This document shows positions 1 through 12,074 of a DNA stretch of 64,000 nt, in pieces. A program made the translations under genes and the position numbers. The DNA is from Morchella semilibera. Lineage: Eukaryota > Ascomycota > Pezizomycetes > Pezizales > Morchellaceae. The DNA is taken from positions 4,805,973 to 4,869,972 of the forward strand of contig WBVU01000003.1 of assembly GCA_009192285.1 (NCBI GenBank). The letters are read 5' to 3'. Below the pieces are notes generated by a model, which worked only from the letters and a program-made list of their open reading frames with translations, ran no database searches and had not been told where the DNA came from. Position 1 is the stretch's first letter, and each line of letters opens with the position of its first letter.

Positions 1-96
1 GCCGCAGCTTAGTCTGGAATGTTAAAAAAGAAGACTGGGTTTTCTTTTTGCACGCCTCTGAGCTTTTAATAAGAAGGAACCCTAGAAGAAACTCAC

Positions 97-1457
97 AATC
101 GCAATGACGCCATCTGCTGTGAGAAGGGTCCGTAGATCACTAAAGAATTCGCCGGTAAAAAGGTTGGCAGGGACAGCTCCACCAGTGAACACATCATGCA
201 GGATGAATTCATATTGCTTTCGGTTCCTCTCCTTAGAAGCTTCTCTCTTAACAAACCCAATGGCATCTTCAATATAAGCCGTGTGGTTCAATTTCAATGC
301 GAAAAATTCCTTTGCGTATTTGTAGACGACTGGATCCAGCTCAACAAGATCTGTCTCAACTCCATGCGAAAGTAGGCCGTTTACAGCAGTACCAATCCCC
401 AATCCGCTGAGAATAGTTATTAGCAATTATGTCAGAAGGGAAATTTTCATTGGTATACATACATAGCCAATGCCCTCGGCTTGGGGTTCTTTGGTGGTGG
501 GTCAACAAGTCTTACGGCCTCCATAGTCACAAAAATTGCATAAACTGGCTCTTTATACCCAAGGTCAAGGTGCTCAAACCCTTTAGGAGCTCTCTGCCAT
601 TCACCTCCCAATAAGGAGTGGTCGCATCGCATGACCCGATAACCCTCGGTTTTACTTTCAAGGATAGAAATGTATCCAGTGTTTGACTCCTCACGAGCTA
701 GCAAGGTGTAATTTGAAAAAGAAAGTGTTTCGTTGAGAGCAGGAGTTGTAACGCACATTGTATTCACTGCCGCCGTATGATACAAAGCTGGAATAGTTGT
801 TAGTAGCAAAAGTGAAGGCGACAGTAGAGCATAGATCGCCCCAATCAGGTGCGGGAGACCACATCTGGTAAGGATCCACGAAGATCCAATATAGTTTCTC
901 AAGAGGTTTGGAATATTAGACTGCACGCCCCAGAAAAAGGTCAAAGAGAGAGCACCCAATACAAAGTCGAAGATAGCATTTCCCAGATCCAGGAGCAATG
1001 CCGAGTGTAGCACTGTCAAGAAAAGGACGGGGTAATAAGTGGTCCCCTCCGTATAAATCGGGCCATACCTTGGCCCCCAATTTTCCGAGTACCGGAAAAT
1101 ATACCTCTGGATAGCAGGTGTGTACAGCGCAATGATTGGTAGCAGGTTCTTGAGACCACGCGGCAATCTACCTGGACTGTACTTTGCGGACCACGCCGCG
1201 ATAAAGACGGCTGTTGAGATCTTTGAGTGATACAGGGACGACGGAATATCACCATAGACAGGTGCCAGTGCCAACTGAGAAGCGAAGGAGGCCATGGACG
1301 CGGCCGTGATGAGGGTTAGGGCCTTTACCACCGACATAGCGTTTAGGGGCCCCAGGGCAGCGCTGAGACCCCCTAGAAAGGGCTTCGATTGCTTTGAGGC
1401 TTGTGGGCGCTTCTTTGCTAGCGCACTCTTCCCCTTCTCCGAAAGGCTTGAGACCAT
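97..1457 (-). CDS. Membrane-anchored spermidine/spermine synthase-like protein (5' part; runs off the window start)
   Basis: Two exons are visible: 1457-463 and 406-97, joined across a 56-bp intron (donor GTATGT, acceptor CTCAG). I chose the ATG at 1457, which opens MVSSLSEKGK, over an upstream in-frame Met at 1523 because the sequence before it looks like leader. The first ~330 residues hold several hydrophobic stretches (for example ALTLITAASMASFASQLALA and VLFLTVLHSALLLDL), so this part is a membrane domain. After the splice comes the Rossmann SAM-binding core typical of spermidine-synthase-fold proteins: AIGLGIGTAV, then the acidic VELDPVVYKYA, and HDVFTGG. At 96 a GTGAGT donor follows GVIAI, so another intron starts and the C-terminus lies beyond base 1. 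Fungal proteins with this layout exist, but whether they make polyamines is not established. Family confidence is good; substrate unknown. Confidence 0.82.
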
Positions 1458-2144
1458 GTTTAGAGAAAACTTGAGTGGTTTTGTCGTCGAGTAAAGTTCG
1501 AACTTAAAAAATAAAGCCCCCAATATTCCGAAGGATTATGCCGAAAGGTTATGACAAGGCCAGCGTGTCGTCAAGAAGCGTATAGAGTAGAGTAGAGGTG
1601 GAACAAGCAGACCGTTACTCCGGCGAGAGGTGTCTTAAAAAGAAGTAGGATCTCCCGCTATCTTGGAGAGTCTACAGGGTTCAGGTCTACTCTACCTCCC
1701 TAAACCGCTCGCTCTAGTCCCTTCCTTTGGCTGGGGCGCCCGGAAGATATTAATGAATAGGACCAAACCACGCTGCACTAACCACAGCGATTTAATCTAC
1801 TACAGACCGTGTCACCTCTATATGTCTTAACGCAATGATGCTTAAAGGTGCTACTACACAGGGAGGGAAGGCTTGCTACTATTCGATTATTAGTAGTAGC
1901 CTGCTGTCTACTAATTACATTCCCAATCGAGCACGTCTTCTATTACATACATACATGTAGTGGTGGCCTTCCGCTATGTAGGTCTACACCCCCCGTGCCT
2001 AGGACCACCCTAGTGGGTACACATCATCATGACTCCCCATTAACTACTACTAGGTTCTAGGTTCTAGAGGTGGCCATGTACCGAACTCTCTAACCACAAA
2101 CCATCGTCATTATCACCACTAGATCACAAAAACAGAGACTCACG
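1458..2144. other. Intergenic, divergent promoter region
   Basis: This lies between the divergent spermidine-synthase-like and CCDC97-like genes. No ORF with coding character is seen. It presumably carries both promoters. A TACATACATACATG run occurs near 1950. Confidence 0.5.
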
Positions 2145-2910
2145 ATGCCCGGACTAATAGTGAAAAGGGCCCCTTCAGATGATGCCCCCACACCCTCATT
2201 AGCGTCGGGTGCTGAGGCTGAACAGCCACAGTCACTCCAAGGTCCAACCTCTAATCGCTCCACCACCTGCTCTCATCCCACTGATATACTCAGATATATA
2301 TATATACATATACTAACCCTTCCAAGCTCCTCCCCACCCCTCCTCCCGGCCCAACCGCATCACCGTGCGAAATAGACGGTAACCTACCACCTCTGTCCAC
2401 TCTGCCCGCCCGGACTGACCAGTGCCCGCCCGCAGGCTGCAATACCTCGCCAAGCACACACACACCTACTTCCGCTCCCCCGACCTCGAACTCGCTGATC
2501 CCCTCCTCTACGACCGGCTCATCCGTCAACACCAAACGGCGCCCGAGCGCGAAGCCGAAGGGCGCGCCAAGGGCTGGTCTGGCATTCTACACGCGGACCT
2601 CTCACGCTCCGAGGCCAAGGTCGCCGCTCTCCGCGACAACACCGACACGGCCGACCTCGCGCTCAATAGCGCTGGACAGGTCGTGAGCAGCAAGGAGGAG
2701 GCCGAGGCCGTGTGGCGCGAGGCCATGACGCTAAGGTTCATCGAGGGCCGCGATGAGGAGGCGGACTATGAGAGTATTGACAACAGCGAGGAGTATGATG
2801 ATTATAGGCAGATTGAGAGGGATGCGCAGGATGCGTATTTTGATGCTGAGAGTCCGAGTCCGTGTAGTGAGGGGGCGGGGGTGGGGGATACGGGTGTACA
2901 GGACTTTTAG
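2145..2910 (+). CDS. CCDC97 / DUF2052 family protein
   Basis: The last exon is 2436-2910, preceded by a 57-bp intron (2379-2435, donor GTAACC, acceptor CCGCAG). The splice joins TVRNR to RLQYLAKHTHTYF and keeps the frame. The conserved core is the arginine-rich RNRRLQYL segment followed by DPLLYDRLIRQ, as in CCDC97-type proteins. The C-terminal third is very acidic (EEYDDYRQIERDAQDAYFDAE), also typical. The N-terminal exon is uncertain. The ATG at 2145 gives MPGLIVKRAPSDD in a different frame, so a further intron must end at the AG at 2325-2326, downstream of a good TACTAAC branch site at 2311; its donor is unclear (2209 is possible). Human CCDC97 is linked to the SF3B part of U2 snRNP; the same role here is inference. 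Confidence 0.7.
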
Positions 2911-5780
2911 TTTTGAGGCGGCGAGCCGGTGGGTGGGGCGGCGGTAGGGCGGCAGGGAGAGCGGTGGTCAGGTGTCTGATCTTGCCCTCTTGCTCTGTTC
3001 TGCTCTATCCTATCATATAATTATACGATGCAGGTCACTTTTCTTGTGGGTAACTATTTGAAAGTACCTACTTTACATATGTAATTTAATTCTCATATAT
3101 TTTCGATGTTTGGTCAGGGCACAACGCAGAGAGGGCACAGGGCCCCCCAAGCTAGTTCATGACATCGTGCACGTCTTAGTTACCCTATCCAGGTGCCAAG
3201 CCTGTGGGTTTTCGCGGTGCATGGGGCGAATAGGGATGTTGCAATTCGCCAAAAAGATCAATCACCATCACCGCGTTTGGGCAAATCAGCAGCTAGTTAG
3301 GGTATGATGATATATTGGAAACCAAACCATGCATCTAGGTTGAGTGCAAAAAAAAAAGCCATTTTGCCAAATTCTGAAGGTAGAATTGCTGTTGGCCAGT
3401 TTTATCTTGTACTCCAGGTTGGCTGCTTGCCTAGCCACAGCAAACAGGTACGTAAATACATATGTACATAGCTAGGCCTTGGGGTTCGGGGAAGCCTCCG
3501 TAGAGTGCCGGGTGCATACATTTGGATCGGCAGCCCCGGAGTTTCAGGAATCCGGAGAAGATCGGAGTTTGATTCCAAAAAAGAGCGGGGAAGAGGGGTG
3601 TATATTTGCTGGATAGAATGTTGGGACTTCTAGTAGTGGATGCACCATGATTAGGTCCTGACGTGGATCATCTCCACACCTCCAGAGAGATAACACCCCT
3701 TGGTTGTGACGTGACATGACGGGCGAGTATTTGAGCTTTCAAGGTCAAAGTGAGATTGATTAATTGTGTCTTTAACCCGGCGCGATCTGGCAGGCGGTTA
3801 TAATTAGGGTGGGAATTGTTATGCACTCGATCTCGATGCGAGTGATGCATCATGACCGCAATCTGGGTGGATAAAATCAACCGCCCATCCTCCCAGGCCC
3901 ACGACCCAACTAATAATCGGTTTATCACAAAGGCGCTGGGTAGATCTTGCTGTATAGCATCGATTGCTCCAAGGGAGCGGTATTAATGAAGGCGGGTAAG
4001 CACTGGTGATCTTTGAGATCTCCGAAGGATATGGAAAGGTGGCTGCTGATGATACATATGTTGCTGAGATATGGCGGCGACATCGTGCTACTAATTCTCC
4101 GCTAATCAAGGGCTTCGTGTTGCGTGTTTCGTACACAGTCGCTGCTCGTCTTTTGCTTCCACCAACACCTTCGCCCAATTGATCAGCACTTTTAGAAACT
4201 ACCTCAGGTGAGGTTGCAATTACTCTCCGTGCGGTTTATCTATCATTGTATTGAGATGAGCTCCCGGCGTTTCAAATTCAGGATTTATAAGATAAGATTA
4301 TGCTGCCGCTGCCGCTGCGTTTTTGTTTGCGCGGGGAAACGTTGATCTGGGCAGTGAGTAGAACAGAATTTGATGCTACAATTGTCAGTGACATTAAATT
4401 GTCTTGGACTTTAGGGGCTTTGGTCAGTGTCAGTTGGGGTCTGTCCCATATTTCTCGTGTCCCATAGCTCTCCTGTTAGCAGTTTGGAGCGAGAAAGGGC
4501 TAGGGCTAGGGCTTTACAATACCACTTGCCCCCAAACCTTTATTCTCCAGCATTTCGTCGGCGTCAGGAGCACCCTGTTCTCAGAAAGAAGGGTTTCAGA
4601 ATGAAATCTTGTCCTAACGCAGTGCTCGTTACAGTATTGATAGGCACCAGAGAGCATGTCTCGAGACCGCACATCCAAGACCCGGTAGGGGGCGGGGCGC
4701 TAGTTAGAGGCCTCCAGAGGAGAAAACTCACAGTCTTTCTACCCCCTTTCACAGAAGTGCACCAGATGAAGGCCAGCTACATTTAGGCAATAGTTTGCCC
4801 GAACTCTCATTGTCCAGGTGATTTCAATAGTCTTAACGATCAAATCAAGGGGGCTTGGCTTTAATTCTCGTGGTCTTGCCACTAAATCTCAAAGCTTTGT
4901 CGATGGCCGGCGCGGTGGGGTGCTTTGAATAAAATGCCTCATAGGTGAGCTCCACCAAGTTTTCATCGGTTTTAGTCTCGCGATCATCCAGTTCACCCGG
5001 TATCACACCTGAGGTTTGTGGGTTTGTATGTATGACTTACGGGCGAGAGTGTAGCATACAGTTATACCAGCTTGACGTTGAGTTACAGTACTAGTCAAGT
5101 TTATATCAATAGGACTTTGGTTGCTATTGATAATAATTTTGCAAGTAGATGGATGATAACAGTTGTACTACATTCAATTGACTGCCACATAATTCATCGG
5201 GAGCGTGACGCGCAGTTGATTGGATTTTAATTCGTAGTTCTATTAGGATATGGTTCGGTTCATCTAGGGGCTACATCGTACTGGTCTTCAAGTACCCGGG
5301 GTAGGAGGGTATTATCAGATGTGGATTGCCGTATTGAGAATTGTATCTATGAGACACCGACGGAGAGATTTTACTGTATTATAGGACTGATGATTGGAAC
5401 AACGAAGAGGGAGAAGGTCCCTCTACACATGTAGGTGCAGAATACAGACAAGTCTCCAAAAGAAATTACATAAGTAAGAATGTGCCATCATCGGATACAA
5501 AAAAAACAATGCGCCATTTAAAGGCAATCACCATAAATCACTCGATGAATGCCAGCCGCATGGCGCAACCAATGATTGATAACGCACTTGCCTTTCGCAT
5601 GAAAAACTCCGATTAATACTTTTTTTAACACCTGACCGGGTATTCTTATGAGCCTTAATCAAATAAACTTTATAGCTTTTTTAAATAACTCTAACATCTT
5701 AGTAAATACATCGCATAATGTATCAATAATGCATCCATAAAATATATCATATTGTAAACAGATGGCTATTGCATCACTGT
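2911..5780. other. Intergenic, no gene recognised
   Basis: About 2.9 kb without a convincing gene. Short ORFs (for example 3819-4178 minus, 4427-4786 plus) show no recognisable motif or codon pattern. Around 4500 there is a short TAGGGC tandem (three units). The right part (5600-5780) is AT-rich and ends at the first LTR-A copy. Confidence 0.5.
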
Positions 5781-6397
5781 TGTGACAGAGTAATCTGATT
5801 CAAAGTAGAAGATGACAATGATGACACAGAAGAACTCGAGGAGCACAGCCAACGCGACAAGGTCACCGATGAAGATAGGAATACCTGACAGACACAAGCA
5901 CAGGCACCGGCGAAAGTAAAGGCAAAGGCAGAGGCAAAAGAGCGCAGGGCAGGAAGAGTGAGGACGGGATAGACCTCAACGAGAACGATTAGAGGTACTA
6001 TTGATTTCTTCTACATAGGACAGGATTTTGGATACGAGGAACTATGGATTTTAAGATAGGAATATATTCCTATGTAAGCAAGACGAGACAGAGAGAAAAG
6101 AAAGAAAGAACTAAGGAAAACATCTCTGCCCGCTATTTAACACCTCTCCTCCACCAATCCGCTATGACTGATACATCGACTCATAGAATCCCATGGAAAT
6201 CTATCGCAACTACACCTCATATTCCTCCCCATCATCTCTACTATTTACATTACCAATCCCTCACGCTACCGAACCTCCTAGAACCCAATGACGACACCCC
6301 TCCTCGGCACACACCTTCCGCGCTGAGCGATCCCTTAACAGTCACAACAACACTTTGATTACCGAACTCTCGGGACCGCTGCCAAGACACCGGGACA
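5781..6397 (+). repeat. LTR-A copy 1, 3' LTR of gypsy element E1
   Basis: A 617-bp LTR that starts TGTGACAGAG and ends ACCGGGACA, thus TG...CA bounded. On the minus strand, just inside the LTR at 6398-6412, is a purine-rich stretch (AGGAGGGGACTT) that could serve as the polypurine tract. The same LTR/internal junction recurs at 39477/39478. This links LTR-A to the E1-type gypsy, which is transcribed on the minus strand. Confidence 0.75.
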
Positions 6398-6421
6398 GAT
6401 TAAGTCCCCTCCTAGGGCATA

Positions 6422-6558
6422 CATCAGCAAACTCAACTTATGACTGCAGTCTCCCAACAGTCTCCCAAGTCTCCCAAGAGTCTCATGAGACTCCTGGAGA
6501 TCTTTTGAGTCTCCTGAGGCTCAGGAGACATTAGGAGACAAATGAAGTCTTGCTGATG
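6422..6558 (+). repeat. CAT137 miniature element, copy 1
   Basis: Full 137 bp, with CATCAGCAA and TTGCTGATG ends. Flanked by TA / TA. It sits in the 3' non-coding part of gypsy E1. Confidence 0.9.
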
Positions 6559-7357
6559 TAGCTACTGATAAGCCTAGGTTTCAAAGGATATTGGTCGTGA
6601 TATACTCTTCGAAGGTCGGTGCTATGTTCTAAATTACTTGAAGGTTGCCAGGAGGGTTCTTCGTATCCAACATATTTAACCAAATACTACAGCCGTCGTC
6701 CTCTGTTCCTAGAGTCCAATATTTTCTCAACTTCCCATTCAATTTCCCCTTCGACTTCCACAGGTGGGAGGGGGTTCAACAATTTGTTCTGGAACAGGAT
6801 CATTAACCATTAGCGATAGGAGTGAAATATGAAATACAGGATGTATTTTCATAGATGCAGGAAGCTCTAACTCATAGGCATAGGGGCTTACTATTCGCTT
6901 AATCATATAGGGACCAATTTGCTTTCAGTCGAGTTTTCTTCGAAAGTCGCTTTGTTTCGATATTTCAGGTAGAAAGCCAGACGGAATCCCCAACAGTATA
7001 ACGGGGTGCCGGAGTCCGGTGTAAATTAGCCATTTCTTTCTGTCTCTTCTGAGCCCTAAACATCTCGCTCTTTAAAAAATCAAAGACTTGGGACATCTCC
7101 CTTGCCAACCTATTGGCCTGATCCTCATTTACTGTTTGTCCATATTGCAAGGGCCCTAACGTCATCCTCGGATGTCTCTCATAGTTAGCCTGAAAGGGTG
7201 ATATATTTGTGGTCTCTGAAATATAATTATTAGTGGCAAACTCAGTAAGGGGTAGGAAGTCAGCCCAGTTGTCCTGTTGATATGATAGATTGCTGTAGAG
7301 ATATTGTTCCATAATTGCATTAGTTCTTTCCGTTTGTCTATTAGTTTGCGGATGAAA

Positions 7358-7494
7358 CATCAGCAAGACTTCATTTGTCTCCTGATATCTCCTGAGCCTC
7401 AGGAGACTCAAATATTATCTGGAAGTCTCAGTAGAATCCCAGAAAACCTGGGAGACTGTTGGGAGACTCCAGTCACAAGTTGAGTTTGCTGATA
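7358..7494 (-). repeat. CAT137 miniature element, copy 2
   Basis: 137 bp inserted in the integrase core of E1. The flanks are AA / AA. Removing the element plus one AA gives back an uninterrupted integrase frame, so the ends and the 2-bp duplication are directly supported. Confidence 0.92.
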
Positions 7495-8808
7495 AAGGTA
7501 GTTGAATATCGGGGAGCAATCTCCAGACGATCGCAAAGGGTCTTCCAAAACTCAGCCGTAAACTGTGTTCCTTGATCCGTAACAATAGTCTCTGGGAGTC
7601 CATGAAGCTTCCATACCTGTTCCAAGTATAGACGAGACAGATCTCTGGCATTGACATTCTCCGTAGTGGCAATTAAGTACTTCATTTTTGTCAACCAGTC
7701 CACTACCACAAGTATGGCATTAAACTCATTGCTCTCTAGAAGTCCAGTTACGAAATCCATTGTAACATCCAAGGTCCTTTGGGTACTAATAGTGGTCATA
7801 GGACTCCTTGCAGACGATTATGATTCACCTTACTCCGCCGGCAAAGATAGCAATTCTGGACATAGCGGTCTGTATATTTCCGTATGTCCGGCCAATAATA
7901 GTCCCGACTAAGAAGTTCCAATGTCTTTGATCTTCTGGGGTGTCTAGCAGAAGGCTTATCGTGGTATTCCCGTAGCAAATGGAGCTTAAGTTCGTCGTAT
8001 TTAGGGACGTAGAGCAGGTTTCGGTAGAGTAATAACCCTTCCTCACTTTCCTTGCACTCAGCTAGTGAAATCTCCTTCGATTGTAGAACACTGTCTCGAA
8101 GCATGGTCAATATCTTATTCAGAATGCTATCGCTTTGGTAAGCTTTGTTAAACAAATCAAGTACGGGAGACGATCCTTCAGCGGGTTCATTTGCCAAAGA
8201 GCCCGCTAACAAACCTATCTTTGAATCAAAAATTTCCTTCTTCAAAACCACTCGGTTTTGCTCTTCCAATCTCTTATCCCCCTCTTTGGGTACATCTATA
8301 GGCCTCCTTGTCAAAATATCCACCTTCCTTCCCTGCTTTCCCGGCCTATACTGTATAACAAAATTAAATCGAGACAGAAACTCTGCCCAGCGAGTTTGAC
8401 GGCGATTCAACAACTTGGTCGAAATAAAGTACTCAAGATTGCGATGATCTGTAAGTACTTTAACCTGAAATTGAGCCGTCTCTAAGTGGGGTCTCCATTC
8501 CTCAAAGCAACGAATAATGGCCAGCAACTCTTTATCGTAAATTTCATAGTTGCATTCTGCAGGCGCGTGTGTTTTCGAGAAGAAGGCGACTGGATGTAGA
8601 ATTTGTTTCTCGTCCCGTTGTGATAGAGTCCCTGCTGACACATAGTCTGATGCATCAGTCTCTACGATAAACTCTTTCTCTGGATCTGGGTGTATCAGTA
8701 TCAGGGCGGTGGTAAAAGCAGTCTTGAGTTTCTGAAAAGCTTGTTTAACCTTTTGGGTCCACTCGAATTGCACATGCTTTTTGGTCAGGGCAGTCAATGG
8801 CCGGGCCA

Positions 8809-8945
8809 TATCAGCAAACTCAACTTATGACTAGAGTCTCCCAACAGTCTCCCAAGTCTCCTGAGAGTCTCCTGAGACCCCTGAATATTTTTTGAGTCTC
8901 CTGATGCTCAGGAGAAATCAGGAGACAAATAAAGTCTTGCTGATG
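8809..8945 (+). repeat. CAT137 miniature element, copy 3
   Basis: 137 bp in E1 pol between the RT and RNase H segments. Flanks CA / CA; removing the element and one CA restores the pol frame across the junction. First base T instead of C. Confidence 0.92.
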
Positions 8946-9787
8946 CACTCGAGAATAAGTATAAATAAAACGTTGATAAAAATTGGCAAACCTGAGAAAT
9001 TCTTTAATCTCCTTCACTGATTTTGGTGCCTCCCAATCCACAATCGTTTGTACCTTGGCCGGGTCCATCTTCATTCCTCTTGGGGTTAGAATCATCCCAA
9101 GGTATTTGGTTTCCTGCACACTAAACTCGCATTTTTCTGGTTTCAAGTGAACTTCATTGGCTTCCAGGGCTTCTAGTACCTGTTGCACGTCCCGATGGTA
9201 TTGCTCCAAGGTTTCCGAATAAATAAGAGTATCGTCAAAGTAGGCAGTAGCACAGCGGTCAAGAAACGGTCATTGGATATCATTAATCCATTGTTGAAAA
9301 ATGGCAGGGGCATTTGTCAATCCAAAGGGCATAACCATATATTCCTAATGTCCATAGCGCGTTCCAAAAGCCATCTTGCATTCGTCTCCTTCCTTAATTC
9401 CAATCTGATTATAGCCCCATCGTAGGTCCAGCTTGGTAAAATAATTAGCTTGTGCAAGATTGGCTATAGTCCCCGGTGTGAGGGGAAGGGGATATCGGTC
9501 TTTAACTGTAATAGTATTCAACTTCCGATAATCCACACACAAGCGTAGAGACTCATCTGTCTTTTTAACAAATAGGATCGGGGCACCGGCTGAAGAATTG
9601 CTAGAGCGAAGGAATCCTTTTTTCAAATTGTGGGTCAAATAATCCCTCAATGCTTTTAGTTCTTCCCGCGACATACTATACATGGGACCAAAAGGTGGTA
9701 CCGTCCCCTCCTGTAGCTTTATTTCATGATCATAAGGACAATGTAGTGGTAGCCTGGCTGCATTGGTTCCACCGAACGATTGCCAGA

Positions 9788-9924
9788 CATCAGCAAGACT
9801 TTATTTGTCTCCTGATGTCTCCTGAGCCTCAGGAGACTCAAAAAATATCCAGGAGTCTCAGGAGACTCTCAGGAGACCTGGGAGACTGTTGGGAGGCTCC
9901 AGTCACAAGTTGAGTTTGCTGATG
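9788..9924 (-). repeat. CAT137 miniature element, copy 4
   Basis: 137 bp, flanks GA / GA, inserted upstream of the RT of E1. Confidence 0.92.
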
Positions 9925-9959
9925 GAGCCGCTGATAATCAATTGGAATGGTTCCAACAG

Positions 9960-10076
9960 CATCAGCAAACTCAACTTGTGACTGGAGTCTCCCAATAATC
10001 TCCTGAGACTCCTGGATATGTTTTGAGTCTCCTGAGGCTCAGGAGACATCAGGAAACAAATGAAGTCTTGCTGATG
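9960..10076 (+). repeat. CAT137 miniature element, copy 5 (internal deletion)
   Basis: 117 bp, about 20 bp shorter than the others. The missing part is one of the GTCTCC-containing blocks. Flanks AG / TA do not match exactly, so the target duplication has decayed. Confidence 0.85.
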
Positions 10077-10329
10077 TAAGGTTGGAGTCCGGACTCTCAC
10101 TATCAATGTACTGCCCGGGGATTAATCGACCGATCTCTTATTTTTTTGATGTGTTTTTATCACTATGGGAAAATATGCGGCTTCGGTTTTGGGCTTGTTT
10201 ATAGCTTGACAGGGTGTTGTCGGAGATGTATGTTAAAGAGTGCGGTTTGGATGCCAACTTATAGAAAAAGAAAAAAAAAGCCTCCTATATCTATGTCAAT
10301 TGCTTGAATATAGAGCAATAGACAGGATA

Positions 10330-10464
10330 CATCAGCAAACTCAACTTTTGACTGGGGTCTCCCAACGGTCTTCCGGGTCTCCTAAGAGTCCTAAGACTCC
10401 TGGATATTTTTTGGGTCTCCTGAGACTCAGGAGACATCAGGAGACAAATGAAGTCTTGCTAATG
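10330..10464 (+). repeat. CAT137 miniature element, copy 6
   Basis: 135 bp, flanks TA / TA, last motif TTGCTAATG (one change). Confidence 0.9.
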
Positions 10465-10466
10465 TA

Positions 10467-11036
10467 AAATACTATTTTATATCGTGTATTATAAACTCTT
10501 GAAAGCTTCGAGAGACTTGGAGATAGTGTAGTAGGCTTAAGCCAGTTTATCGATCCTAGAGATAGATCAGGATAGAAGTAGGAGAATAGGAGAACGCGGA
10601 ATTTCTTCGATCAAACTTCCTTACGTTAAATATTGGAGTAACAATTGATTATCATATTGAATCATATTATGTCACTTGAATATTGTGATCAGAACATTAG
10701 TGTGATAAAATATGATTTATCGGTGCATGGGCCCATTTAGAGTGTCAACCTCCCCAAAACTTCTCAAGCCTGGGAACCTTAGGAGGCCCCCAGGGGCTCT
10801 AGAGCCTCTGAAGCCTCCACCAATATTGACTATCAGCAATGGAATCACGATATCCATTTTGCATATGGAATTATGCCAATGCTGGTAGTTTCAATTGATA
10901 TTTTTTAAAAGTCCTCCTATCGTGGGCCCACAAATGGTACGACAGGCAGCTTTCAGGAGGTCCCTACGAGGGTGAACGTTTGAATATACTAGACGAAAGC
11001 GAATCTGATACTGAATCGAATGATGAAGATCATACT
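10467..11036. other. Unassigned transposon-island sequence, possibly upstream Plavaka part
   Basis: No clear ORF. 10741-10812 is rich in CCTC/GAGG words with the palindrome GGCTCTAGAGCC. 10980-11038 translates to an acidic stretch (ESESDTESNDEDH), which could be the N-terminal region of the Plavaka-like protein. Weak evidence. Confidence 0.3.
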
Positions 11037-11038
11037 TT

Positions 11039-11175
11039 CATCAGCAAACTCAACTTATGACTGGAGTCTCCCAACAGTCTCCCGGGTCTCCTGAGAGTCT
11101 CCTGAGACTCCTGAATATCTTTTGAGTCTCCTGAGACCCGGGAGACATCAGGAGACAAATGAAGTCTTGCTGATG
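11039..11175 (+). repeat. CAT137 miniature element, copy 7
   Basis: 137 bp, flanks TT / TT, inserted in sequence that may be the upstream part of the Plavaka-type element. Confidence 0.9.
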
Positions 11176-11211
11176 TTGGGATCCACGTAGTTCAATCTAG
11201 CAACTACCATA

Positions 11212-11487
11212 CATTAGCAAGACTTCATTTGTCTCCTGATGTCTCCCGGGTCTCAGGAGACTCAAAAGATATTCAGGAGTCTCAGGAGACTCTCAGGAGA
11301 CATCAGCAAACTCAACTTATGACTGCAGTCTCCCAACAGTCTCCCAAGTCTCCCAAGAGTCTCCTGAGACTCCTGGAGATCTTTTGAGTCTCCTGAGGCT
11401 CAGGAGACATCATGAGACAAATGAAGTCTTGCTGATGGACTTGGGAGACTGTTGGGAGACTCCAGTCACAAGTTAACTTTGCTGATG
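11212..11487 (-). repeat. CAT137 miniature element, copy 8 (split by copy 9)
   Basis: Outer element in two parts, 11212-11300 and 11440-11487. After subtracting copy 9 and one GA duplication it is exactly 137 bp. Outer flanks TA / TA. Confidence 0.92.
11301..11437 (+). repeat. CAT137 miniature element, copy 9 (nested in copy 8)
   Basis: 137 bp, flanks GA / GA, inserted in opposite orientation into copy 8. A self-into-self insertion. Confidence 0.92.
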
Positions 11488-12074
11488 TATACGAGGGTGC
11501 AGTGGAGTCTCTTTTCATCGCAGTGAGATAAAATGAAGGCCCAGAAAGCCTTTTGATCAACTCATGGCAGCCTTTCGAATCAGCAGAGGAATTTCAGTTA
11601 TCCAGTTGGATCTTACAATAGAATATATCTCAGGGTTAAATAGACAATTTCTTCTGCACCATACATCCTTCACAAGGCTCCTACAGTACTGATAGAGGTT
11701 TTGTATGCCCCTTCGATGAAATATCGTCTATCAGGGAGTTAGGAAAAGAGAGTTAGATATACTCAGAAGTTGAAATGGGCGGGCAGAAAATTCCTTACTA
11801 CTACAGGGACCCTATGAATATAATGCGTTTGCTTCTGGGACAACGAGCATTTAGGGAGTCCTTGGTATATTCACCTACTATGGAATACAATGTAATGGAA
11901 GAGTGGATGTATAGGGAGATGCAAACGGTAGACTGTGCGTAGGAGATGCAGGTTCGCAACACTTACTTAGCAGGATCAAAGAGCCTCCGCTAACCCCTCA
12001 CGAATATTATGGAATACCCTTACAGATAAATCAACGGCATCAGCAAACTCAACTTGTGACTGGAGTCTCCCAAC

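Larger units (their letters stand above)
6965..9959 (-). pseudogene. Gypsy E1 pol remnant (RT, RNase H, integrase)
   Basis: The reverse transcriptase begins with [16 protein letters not shown] and [20 protein letters not shown] (9683-9345). After a break it carries the catalytic YFDD (near 9225) and VHLKPEKCEFSVQETKYLGM. RNase H follows at 8808-7796 (IVETDASDY, NYEIYDKELLAII, LTDHRNLEYF), then the integrase H2C2 domain (HPRRSKTLELL ... CYLCRRSK). The integrase core lies at 7799-7497 (MDFVTGL, VVVDWLTKMKYLI, VTDQGTQFTAEFWK) and continues after a CAT137 insertion at 7357-6965 (NRQTERTNAIMEQYL). A frame break near 9345 and another near 7796 are independent of the insertions. Confidence 0.85.
6398..10110 (-). 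mobile_element. Ty3/gypsy retrotransposon E1 (degenerate, interrupted)
   Basis: This is the internal region of a gypsy element on the minus strand. Order from high to low coordinates is reverse transcriptase, RNase H, H2C2 integrase zinc domain, integrase core and integrase C-terminal part, which is the Ty3/gypsy order. LTR-A at 5781-6397 is its 3' LTR. No intact 5' LTR or gag is recognised above 10.1 kb. Four CAT137 copies sit inside it (7358, 8809, 9788, 9960). Stop codons and shifts break the reading frame, so the copy is dead. Confidence 0.85.

Noticed and set aside
2291-2306. AT microsatellite as a regulatory feature
   Set aside because: A short AT run in the 5' intron region of the CCDC97-like gene; simple repeat only.
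3819-4178. 119-codon minus ORF
   Set aside because: No motif, no splice partners, no homologous look; likely chance.
4490-4515. Telomere-like TAGGGC tandem
   Set aside because: Only about three units and no further telomeric or subtelomeric features.
9650-9913. ORFs ending or starting in HQQDFICL..., ETQKISRSLRR-type sequence (several places)
   Set aside because: This peptide is the translation of CAT137 itself and appears wherever a copy joins another frame.
6422-11487. Regular repeats resembling a CRISPR array
   Set aside because: Copies occur in both orientations at irregular spacing, with target duplications and nesting; this is transposition in a eukaryote.
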